NCBI GenBank assembly: GCA_022572285.1
Contig: JACZWF010000088.1
Coordinates: forward strand, 1 to 6,738
Origin: Nitrososphaerota archaeon
GTDB taxonomy: Archaea > Thermoproteota > Nitrososphaeria > Nitrososphaerales > UBA57
Length of the DNA stretch: 6,738 nucleotides
Direction of reading: 5' to 3'
In this document: in pieces, positions 1 through 5,739 of the stretch
Numbering within the stretch: the first letter of the stretch is position 1
Layout: each line of letters opens with the position of its first letter
Made by a program: the position numbers and the translations under genes
Notes under the pieces: generated by a model
What the model saw: only the letters and a program-made list of their open reading frames with translations
Databases searched by the model: none
What the model was told of the DNA's origin: nothing

Positions 1-57
1 GGATGCTTAGATTTGCAGGTTATTTATCATTTGGGGCTACGTCTGGGAGCATTAAGG

Positions 58-136
58 TGGTGGGGCGAGTGGGATTTGAACCCACGACCATTAGCTCCCA
101 AAGCTAACATCCTGGACCATACTAGACAACCGCCCC
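58..136 (-). tRNA. tRNA-Pro (anticodon UGG), CCA encoded
   Basis: The minus strand folds into a complete cloverleaf of 76 nt (61-136) followed by an encoded CCA (58-60). The acceptor stem GGGGCGG pairs with TCGCCCC with one G-U pair and a discriminator A. The D arm closes with GTCT/GGAT including wobbles and has an 11-nt loop with the GG pair. The anticodon stem TTAGC/GCTAA encloses the loop TTTGGGA, which gives anticodon UGG (Pro). The variable loop is 5 nt, and the T arm GTGGG/CCCAC has loop TTCAAAT. No intron is visible. It is divergent from the regulator gene at 254 and has its own TATA box. Confidence 0.96.
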
Positions 137-157
137 AATCCTCCCTAGAAATAGAGG

Positions 158-166
158 AATAAATAA
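158..166 (-). promoter_or_regulatory. TATA box of the tRNA-Pro gene
   Basis: On the minus strand the sequence reads TTATTTATT, an archaeal TATA-like box. Its centre lies about 26 nt upstream of the first tRNA base (136), the expected spacing for TBP/TFB-directed initiation at or very near the mature 5' end. This is position and base composition only, with no experimental support. Confidence 0.6.
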
Positions 167-222
167 CTCACCTCTTCAAACCCGGAGGATGCCAGAAGAA
201 ATCAAGTCAACTTTCCTCAACC

Positions 223-230
223 TTTATATT
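223..230 (+). promoter_or_regulatory. TATA box of the wHTH/ATP-cone gene
   Basis: TTTATATT is centred about 27 nt upstream of the ATG at 254. No Shine-Dalgarno sequence lies between the box and the ATG. This spacing puts the predicted transcription start at or within a few bases of the start codon, so the mRNA is probably leaderless, as is common in archaea. Confidence 0.6.
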
Positions 231-245
231 GTCACTGGTAAATCC

Positions 246-268
246 GCATTGCGATGCAATCTGCATCG
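246..268 (+). promoter_or_regulatory. Overlapping palindromes across the start codon, candidate autoregulatory operator
   Basis: Two overlapping perfect inverted repeats cover the predicted transcription start and the ATG. ATTGC (248-252) pairs with GCAAT (256-260) around GAT, and CGATGCA (252-258) pairs with TGCATCG (262-268) around ATC. On DNA this is a compact dyad where a dimeric winged-helix protein could block initiation. On RNA it would be a 7-bp stem with a 3-nt loop that buries the AUG of a leaderless message. Repeats of this size do occur by chance in several kilobases, so only the placement makes it notable. Confidence 0.35.
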
Positions 269-2338
269 AAACGTGTAAGAACAATCTATTCTGTCATCGC
301 GTCTTCTAACCGCCTTGAGATACTTCGCATTTTGAACTCGAAGGGTCCTCTGAGCTATTCTGAATTGAAGACCCTCTCTGGATTCAAGTCGAAGAAGGAG
401 TCGGGGAAGTTTGCATATCATTTGCGGAAGCTTGTTAGACAGATGCTCGTCTCCTTGAATCGCGAAGAGAGACGCTACACTGTGACAAGCCTAGGCAGAC
501 TCATTCTAAACCTGACGAGACAGATAGAGGAGCAGAGTGTCATAGAGAGTGGGAAGCTCTTTGTCAGAACTTCGAGGCATAGGATGGAAGAGTTCAATCC
601 GAATAGAATCCTTCAATCATTAGTTCGAGAAGGCGGAATGCCCGTCGAACTAGCTCAGAAAATGACAAGCGAGGCTGAGACGAGATTATACAAATTTCAG
701 ACTACCTATCTCACCGCTCCTTTAATCCGGGAGATTGTGAATGCTCTCCTGGTCGAGCACGGCTATGAAGAGTATAGACATAGACTTACGCGACTGGGGA
801 CACCAGTGTATGACGTCACTCAGATGATCAATACAATAGCAAGTAGAACGGATGGAATTGACTCACTAATATCTCAGGCCGCGGGTGCAGTGTTTTCGGA
901 TTATCTGCTTTTGAGTCAGCTTCCAAGAGATGTCGCTGATGCACATCTCGCTGGTGATATCCACATCTCTCACATGCGATCATGGGGATTGAAACCTGAT
1001 ACCGTGTTCATAGACCCCACATCATTTGCATCAAGAGGGATAAACTTCGGGGGTAGGCTACTAGATGCGCCTAGGATTTCGGCAACGACGAAAATCACAG
1101 AGGCGCTCTCTTCAATCGTAATCTTGACCGAACTCCTCAAGAGGGAGGTTTCCCAGGAGATTGCGATCACCAATTTCCTTGACTACATCGCAAGATATGT
1201 AGACTCGAGGTCTGCAGGGGATCTTCGGGATATTCTTCTACAGACCTTTAAGATGATGTCCCACCACTCCGGTTTGGACTCACCCTCTATTTCCATACAT
1301 CTCGCTACACCCCCGGCCGACCTCAATCTCGACGAAATAAAGGTCGCAAAGGCACGGAAGGCAACACTAGAAGCTTATCACGACTATATTACGAGCATTT
1401 CGGTGCCATCTGTTAAATTAGTTGTCACGCCTGATGCCAGTGACACAGAAGTATCCCAACTGGGATCTATAGTTAGTCAAGGTGGTTTTGTCTCAATTTC
1501 TACGAATGGAGATTCTGGAATTGCAGCTTCAGGAATTCGTAGATCAATAAACGGTCAAAGTTCTGGAGGCGTTAGGATACTGCACGGACTCTCACTGAAC
1601 TTGCCGCGTCTCGCCTACGAGTCAAATAGGGATGATACTTATTTCAGGGCTAAACTTGCGCTACTCTTGCAGGTCGCTACCAGTGCTCTCTTCTCAAGAA
1701 GGATGATTATAGAGGATCTAACAAGGAAGGGTCTACTTCCTCTTCTGTCTGGAAATTCTGGACTCTTATCAACTGAGAATATGCCACTTGTTCTCAATTT
1801 CACAGGGCTGGAGGAATCCATATCTACACTTACTGATTCAAAGGCTTCAGTTGTGGAGAGGAATACGATGGCCGGAAAGATAGTTGAAACAGCCCTCAAA
1901 ATATGTAACGAGAAGGGTGAAGAGCTAGGAACAAAGTTCGGAATATCTGCCGTGATGGATGATGCTGGCAAGCGATTGGCGAGCTTGGACACTGACAAAT
2001 ATGGCAAGTCCACTATTTCTAGCCAAGCTAAGCGCGATGGCTATTCACAGGTCCCAGTTATAGACTCAACAGAACTGTTGAAGGATGATGTGATGAAGGG
2101 CTTGAACGCCTACGCAGAGGGACTGAATGGTGGGTGCGCTACCGTGTTGAACGTTCGTGATCTCTCGAATCCCAAGAAGATTGCTGAGGCGAGTAAAGTG
2201 GCCGGGAGAAGGCTGAAATTCTTCAAGTTCGGGAATCTAATAAGCATCTGCAAGACGTGTGGCATCAAGAGCACAAGTCATCCTGCAAAATGTAGCGAAT
2301 GTGGTTCAGCCTCGTTTACTGAAATATCAACTCTTTAG
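254..2338 (+). CDS. Predicted transcription factor: winged helix + ATP-cone + inactive NrdD-like reductase body
   Basis: Likely a nucleotide-responsive DNA-binding protein of 694 residues. Residues about 8-87 form an ArsR-like winged helix, with the archaeal GKFAYHLRKL recognition-helix pattern and a wing near RYTVTSLGRLIL. Residues about 100-190 form an ATP-cone, with TAPLIREIVNALL and the EYRHRLTRLGTPVYDV end seen in archaeal NrdD proteins. From about 196 the protein follows NrdD: GDIHISH (where active NrdD has HIHD), LSLNLPRLAYE, LVLNFTGLEES, NGGCATVL, and a C-terminal zinc ribbon with Cys 666, 669, 680 and 683. The GCR motif bearing the thiyl-radical cysteine reads GIR, so that cysteine is Ile428. 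No cysteine occurs before residue 551. The chain ends 11 residues after the last zinc cysteine, with no RVxGY glycyl-radical loop. It should therefore not reduce ribonucleotides. ATG 254 is chosen from the TATA spacing. It lies upstream of nrdJ on the same strand; control of nrdJ is inferred. The alternative, an active anaerobic reductase, is unlikely. Confidence 0.9.
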   Translation: MQSASKRVRTIYSVIASSNRLEILRILNSKGPLSYSELKTLSGFKSKKESGKFAYHLRKLVRQMLVSLNREERRYTVTSLGRLILNLTRQIEEQSVIESGKLFVRTSRHRMEEFNPNRILQSLVREGGMPVELAQKMTSEAETRLYKFQTTYLTAPLIREIVNALLVEHGYEEYRHRLTRLGTPVYDVTQMINTIASRTDGIDSLISQAAGAVFSDYLLLSQLPRDVADAHLAGDIHISHMRSWGLKPDTVFIDPTSFASRGINFGGRLLDAPRISATTKITEALSSIVILTELLKREVSQEIAITNFLDYIARYVDSRSAGDLRDILLQTFKMMSHHSGLDSPSISIHLATPPADLNLDEIKVAKARKATLEAYHDYITSISVPSVKLVVTPDASDTEVSQLGSIVSQGGFVSISTNGDSGIAASGIRRSINGQSSGGVRILHGLSLNLPRLAYESNRDDTYFRAKLALLLQVATSALFSRRMIIEDLTRKGLLPLLSGNSGLLSTENMPLVLNFTGLEESISTLTDSKASVVERNTMAGKIVETALKICNEKGEELGTKFGISAVMDDAGKRLASLDTDKYGKSTISSQAKRDGYSQVPVIDSTELLKDDVMKGLNAYAEGLNGGCATVLNVRDLSNPKKIAEASKVAGRRLKFFKFGNLISICKTCGIKSTSHPAKCSECGSASFTEISTL

Positions 2339-2524
2339 GTCGCTATCCGGATTGTACTGCTTACAAAATGACACCTTTCAGCAAGGTACCAGATTTGTTT
2401 AATCAAACTAGCGGTAATAGCTCAGACCCCTTAATTTGAGACCAAAGCATTCATGACGTTTTTGCTAACTGAATTACTTTATTATGATCCGTACGCGGGC
2501 GAGTACACCCTTCCTCTGAGCGTG

Positions 2525-2534
2525 TTTTTTTTTT
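2525..2534 (+). terminator. Oligo-T tract, possible archaeal terminator
   Basis: Ten consecutive T residues occur on the plus strand about 190 bp after the stop codon of the upstream gene. Archaeal RNA polymerase can terminate at U-rich tracts without a hairpin. It is far from the stop codon, and a shorter T5 run (2459-2463) lies nearer, so the assignment is weak. Confidence 0.2.
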
Positions 2535-2762
2535 CAAGTCAGATACTTTTCACTATAGCAAATCTAGCCTCGATTTCACTAGGATTGGGAGTTTAAGTGC
2601 CCTTATTGTGTCAAGTTTTCCTATTGATTGCATACTAAAATGTGCTTCGAGAGGGTCATTAGAACGTGATTTTTGTGAGATGTAGTGAGCCTTAGGTGAA
2701 GTTATCGATGATGCGTTTCATTTACGGAAAATCGGCTGTTGGGATTGTTGGTCATATGATAC

Positions 2763-2792
2763 CCAATTATTGATTTGGATAGATTTAATTGG
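2763..2792 (+). promoter_or_regulatory. nrdJ promoter region: TATA-like box inside a perfect 7-bp inverted repeat
   Basis: CCAATTA (2763-2769) and TAATTGG (2786-2792) are exact reverse complements separated by 16 bp. The half-site centres are 23 bp apart, roughly two helical turns, so both face the same side of the DNA. The right half overlaps the best TATA-like element, TTTAATT (2784-2790), preceded by a purine-rich GGATAGA. From it, transcription would start near 2810-2814, just before nrdJ. A dimer bound here would compete with TBP. A role as operator for the upstream regulator is inference. Confidence 0.4.
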
Positions 2793-2809
2793 AGAGCGAC
2801 TGTTTTTTT

Positions 2810-2816
2810 GAGGGGG
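2810..2816 (+). promoter_or_regulatory. Ribosome-binding site of nrdJ
   Basis: GAGGGGG precedes two candidate starts. The GAGG core ends 7 nt before GTG 2821 and 13 nt before ATG 2827, so spacing favours the GTG. It differs from the two other protein genes, which show no such site and look leaderless. The leader would still be only about 7-11 nt if the TATA-like box at 2784-2790 is the one used. Confidence 0.5.
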
Positions 2817-2820
2817 CCAC

Positions 2821-5196
2821 GTGATAATGGAGAGACTTGAAAGCGAGATATCGGAAAATGTAATGAAAATCCTAAGAGCCCGCTACCTGCTCAAGCTTCC
2901 GAATGGCAATCAAGAATCCCCCGGGCAAATGTTTAGGCGAGTGGCTATCGCGGTTGCATCTGCGGATAACGACTTTGGAGATTTCGATCCGAAAGAATCA
3001 GAGGCAACATTCCTTGAAATGATGCAGAAGTTCGAATTCCTCCCGAATTCTCCGACATTGATGAACGCTGGTGCCCCTTTAGGACAACTCTCGGCATGTT
3101 TTGTTCTTCCCGTTGCAGATGACACTCAATCGATACTTGATGCTGTGAAAACACAGGCCATAGTACAGAAAACAGGTGGTGGAACGGGCTTCTCGTTTAG
3201 TCGACTAAGACCGGAAGGTGACCAAGTAGGTTCGACCGGGTCAGTTGCTTCAGGTCCTGTCTCATTCATGCAATTATTCGACAAGTGCACTCAAGTGATA
3301 AAACAAGGAGGAAAGAGAAGAGGAGCCAACATGGGTATCCTAAGCGTTGATCATCCTGACATAATCGATTTTATCGAGATGAAAAAAGACAACATGAATC
3401 TTCCTGAACAAGCGAAGGTCATGAAGGAGTTCAACATTTCTGTTGCTATTACAGATCTCTTTATGGAACGAGTGAGAAACGATGAAGAGCACATCTTAAT
3501 CAATCCGCGAACCGGAGAAGAGGTTCTGAAATGCGAGGAGTGTGGAAAAAACATCTTCGATAATATTATCCAAAAGTGCGGGCTGTGTGGAGGGAAAGGG
3601 GTTAGAATCAGGGCAAGAGAGATTTGGAGTCGGATTATAAACAACGCATGGGCATGTGCGGATCCCGGTCTTATCTTCATCGATAAGATAAACGATAGTA
3701 TGTCGAACCCAATGCGCGATCATTTCAAAATAGAAAGCACAAACCCATGCGGAGAAGTGCCACTTCTTCCAAACGAAAGTTGCAACCTTGGCTCCCTAAA
3801 TCTTTCGAACTACCTAAACGGCGATAAGATCGATTGGCCTAGGCTCCGCACTCGTGTCCGAGATAGCATCCACTTTCTGGATAATGTGGTCACTGTTAAC
3901 AAGTATCCCACTCCTGAGATAAGAGAATTGTCGCATGGTATGCGCCGTTTAGGCCTAGGTGTCATGGGCTTTGCCGATATGCTCAGCAAGCTCTGTATTC
4001 GGTATGGTAGTCAGGAGTCCTTCGACTTAGCTCGTAAGGTATCGCGTTTCATCAGTGAAGAGGCTTGGAAGATGTCTGAGGAGCTTGCCTCGACACGTGG
4101 TGTCTTCCCCCTTTGGGGAAAAAGTGACTTTGCTACTAAAGGAAAGAGAGTTCGAAATGTGAATAGTACTATAATTGCTCCAACAGGTTCGATAGGAACC
4201 ATAGCTAGCTGCTCCCCCGGCATTGAACCACATTATGCTCTTATTTACACGCGTCGATCACGTATCAAAGAAAGAAGTGAAGATTTTGAAGTCCTCCATT
4301 ACCTGAATGACGACTTCGTCAAAGCCCTCAGAGAAGAGCATGTCGAATTGAACGAGCATGAGAAAGATGAAATCTCAAGAAATGGTGGAAGCATACAGAA
4401 TATTTCTTGGATCCCTAAAAAACTCAAGGATAGGTTTGTTATAGCTGCAGATATAACACCAGAACAGCACGTACTAATGCAATCTGCCTTCCAAGAATTC
4501 GTTGACAACGGGGTCAGCAAAACTATAAACCTCGCGAACGAGGCATCAATAGATGACGTGGAGAAGGCCTATTCATTGGCCTACGAAACGCATTGTAAAG
4601 GGATCACTGTATATCGGGATGGATCGCTGGATGTTCAAGTCCTAGAAACTAAGAAGACGACGACTGCCCGTGAGTCGATCTCGGGGACTCAAACTGAAAG
4701 CATTGGAACTACTGTACCAGGAGGCTATTTTCGTCCCGAATTCTTGGAGGGGAGGACATATCGTTTCACCTATAACAACTCAGGCCTATTTATCACCGTG
4801 AACAAAGATGAGAGAGGAGCAGTCCGTGAAGTATTCATTGAACGAGGGAAATCGGGCGATGAGGAAAAAGCTGCATATGAAGGTTTAGGTAGAACCATTT
4901 CGATCGCACTCCAAAGTGCTGTAGACATTAAGGAGCTAATCAAGACGCTGCGTGGCATACAAACTAGGAACGTTTCTTGGCATAAGACAAAAGATGGTAG
5001 TATCCCTATTAGGTCTGTTCCAGATGCGCTAGCACACGCCCTCGCGCAGTCGATTCACAGCGAAACGCAATACAGTCCGCGTGAACATTATCGAGGAGAA
5101 GTCGGCGAAAAGTGTCCTAGTTGTCAAGAATACTCATTCGTTCATATTGAAGGATGCAATAAGTGCCTTATCTGCGAGTTTTCCGAGTGCAGTTGA
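2821..5196 (+). CDS. nrdJ: Adenosylcobalamin-dependent (class II) ribonucleotide reductase
   Basis: Cytoplasmic enzyme that reduces ribonucleotides to deoxyribonucleotides using a thiyl radical made from coenzyme B12. It has 791 residues, normal for the family. Key sites are NSPTLMNAG (76-84), the redox cysteine pair C93 and C321, the catalytic NPCGE (N308, thiyl C310, E312), PTGSIGT (454-460), KTINLAN and HCKGITVYRDGS (591-602). A TSCPD-like domain covers about 635-720, and a C-terminal cysteine cluster (C765, C768, C779, C782, C785, C790) is of the type that passes electrons from thioredoxin. There is no N-terminal ATP-cone. Two oddities: an extra C-x2-C/C-x2-C knuckle (C238, C241, C253, C256) is inserted between INPRTGE and REIW, and the TSCPD-like domain has lost its own cysteines. 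GTG 2821 is preferred by ribosome-binding-site spacing; ATG 2827 would remove only two residues. It lies downstream of the reductase-derived regulator, the probable controller. Confidence 0.97.
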   Translation: MIMERLESEISENVMKILRARYLLKLPNGNQESPGQMFRRVAIAVASADNDFGDFDPKESEATFLEMMQKFEFLPNSPTLMNAGAPLGQLSACFVLPVADDTQSILDAVKTQAIVQKTGGGTGFSFSRLRPEGDQVGSTGSVASGPVSFMQLFDKCTQVIKQGGKRRGANMGILSVDHPDIIDFIEMKKDNMNLPEQAKVMKEFNISVAITDLFMERVRNDEEHILINPRTGEEVLKCEECGKNIFDNIIQKCGLCGGKGVRIRAREIWSRIINNAWACADPGLIFIDKINDSMSNPMRDHFKIESTNPCGEVPLLPNESCNLGSLNLSNYLNGDKIDWPRLRTRVRDSIHFLDNVVTVNKYPTPEIRELSHGMRRLGLGVMGFADMLSKLCIRYGSQESFDLARKVSRFISEEAWKMSEELASTRGVFPLWGKSDFATKGKRVRNVNSTIIAPTGSIGTIASCSPGIEPHYALIYTRRSRIKERSEDFEVLHYLNDDFVKALREEHVELNEHEKDEISRNGGSIQNISWIPKKLKDRFVIAADITPEQHVLMQSAFQEFVDNGVSKTINLANEASIDDVEKAYSLAYETHCKGITVYRDGSLDVQVLETKKTTTARESISGTQTESIGTTVPGGYFRPEFLEGRTYRFTYNNSGLFITVNKDERGAVREVFIERGKSGDEEKAAYEGLGRTISIALQSAVDIKELIKTLRGIQTRNVSWHKTKDGSIPIRSVPDALAHALAQSIHSETQYSPREHYRGEVGEKCPSCQEYSFVHIEGCNKCLICEFSECS

Positions 5197-5245
5197 CCCA
5201 CTCTATACCGTATATATTTCCTAATCATTATATCAGGGAACGAGA

Positions 5246-5251
5246 TTTATA
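5246..5251 (+). promoter_or_regulatory. Possible TATA box downstream of nrdJ
   Basis: TTTATA preceded by purine-rich CGAGA resembles an archaeal BRE/TATA pair and would start transcription near 5272-5276. No established gene follows, so it could serve a small RNA, the decayed frame at 5343-5684, or nothing. The evidence is sequence resemblance only. Confidence 0.2.
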
Positions 5252-5342
5252 GTTTAGAATCGCAAAGCCTGAGGTCTTTAGGCGCGGAAAAGCTGTCCAG
5301 CAGTGTTAACAATTCATGGCAGATGCATAGCCCCTGATGTAG

Positions 5343-5684
5343 ACGGAGGTAAATGGAATCCAAATGATCCATGAGAGAATTCGGAAGAGAGACGGCCGAG
5401 CAATGCAAATCGATCCCGACCGAATTTTGACGAACATCTGGAATCCATGCAAATCAGTCGTAGGAAAGGGATAGATCCGAGGCTCAGAGATTAGCACACA
5501 AAGAGATTCCTCGCGAAGTGAAAGATTCTCTCCTATGATTATAGCTGAATTTGGAGGAGAAATCAAAGGAGCGATCTCTAATCCTGCCACAGTACTTGTA
5601 AGTGATTCTATCGTACCGAATTGGATAACCGCGTCAGATGACAATTTGGTCTGCCCGAGCTTTTCGTTAAAACTTCGATATTAG
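5343..5684 (+). pseudogene. Possible decayed or fragmented ORF of unknown function
   Basis: One plus-strand frame stays open from 5343 to the TAG at 5682 except for a single in-frame TAG at 5472. Possible internal starts are ATG 5364 (36 residues, to 5474) and ATG 5535 (49 residues, MIIAEFGGEIKGAISNPATV onward). By hand count, the first codon position is a purine in about 72 percent of codons before the internal stop and 62 percent after it. That is coding-like, though the stretch is purine-rich overall. A perfect GGAGGT sits at 5345-5350, but 13 nt from ATG 5364. I recognise no family. It may be a gene broken by a nonsense mutation, two small proteins, or chance. Confidence 0.2.
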
Positions 5685-5739
5685 GAAGGGTGCAGCGGAT
5701 GTCCCAACAGTCGGTGAGAGGTCTACAGGTAGCATCTGG

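Larger units (their letters stand above)
2339..2820. other. 482-bp intergenic region upstream of nrdJ
   Basis: No convincing gene lies here. It holds an oligo-T run (2525-2534), a perfect 8-bp palindrome TCATATGA (2752-2759), the CCAATTA/TAATTGG inverted repeat (2763-2792), a second T run (2803-2809) and the nrdJ ribosome-binding site. The longest plausible short frame (2453-2596, 47 codons, hydrophobic) lacks a coding-like first-position bias. I saw no cobalamin-riboswitch-like sequence; none would be expected in archaea. The length is larger than a simple archaeal promoter needs, which leaves room for regulator sites. Confidence 0.5.
5197..5739. other. 543-bp region between convergent nrdJ and pyrB
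   Basis: No secure gene lies here. It contains AT-rich TATA-like stretches (5211-5218, 5246-5251), a possible decayed plus-strand frame (5343-5684) and short direct repeats: TGGAATCCA at 5354 and 5439, ATGCAAATC at 5403 and 5447. A minus-strand frame (5306-5644) is open but starts at TTG and reads like non-coding antisense. There is no tRNA fold, no recognisable SRP or RNase P RNA core, and no strong hairpin terminator for either convergent gene. Confidence 0.5.

Noticed and set aside
20..29. TATA-like GTTATTTATC near the left edge.
   Set aside because: In plus orientation it would transcribe antisense through the tRNA with no gene; in minus orientation its start would lie outside the window.
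254..2338. Annotation as an active anaerobic ribonucleoside-triphosphate reductase (nrdD).
   Set aside because: The thiyl-radical cysteine, the second redox cysteine and the glycyl-radical loop are all missing, and a DNA-binding domain is fused at the N-terminus.
2283..2400. A frameshift that would restore a glycyl-radical loop to the NrdD-like protein.
   Set aside because: The alternative frame past the zinc ribbon gives an RSLSGLYC stretch but no RVxGY motif or the conserved residues after it, and other catalytic residues are already lost upstream.
2453..2596. 47-codon plus-strand frame with a hydrophobic C-terminal half, as if a small membrane protein.
   Set aside because: First-position purines are below half by hand count, it runs through the T10 tract, it has no ribosome-binding site, and no TATA-like box lies at leaderless spacing.
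5267..5340. A small RNA, such as a C/D box RNA, RNase P or SRP RNA, in the region after nrdJ.
   Set aside because: No matching C and D boxes, no conserved RNase P or SRP core motifs, and only a weak 4-bp hairpin (GCCT/AGGC).
5306..5644. 112-codon minus-strand frame.
   Set aside because: It opens with TTG, has no promoter or ribosome-binding site at suitable spacing, and its composition resembles an antisense reading. No family is recognised and it is not PyrI.
5316..5684. In-frame TAG codons (5328, 5340, 5472) read as pyrrolysine.
   Set aside because: Both the regulator and pyrB end in TAG, so TAG serves as an ordinary stop here. No pyrrolysine genes are visible.
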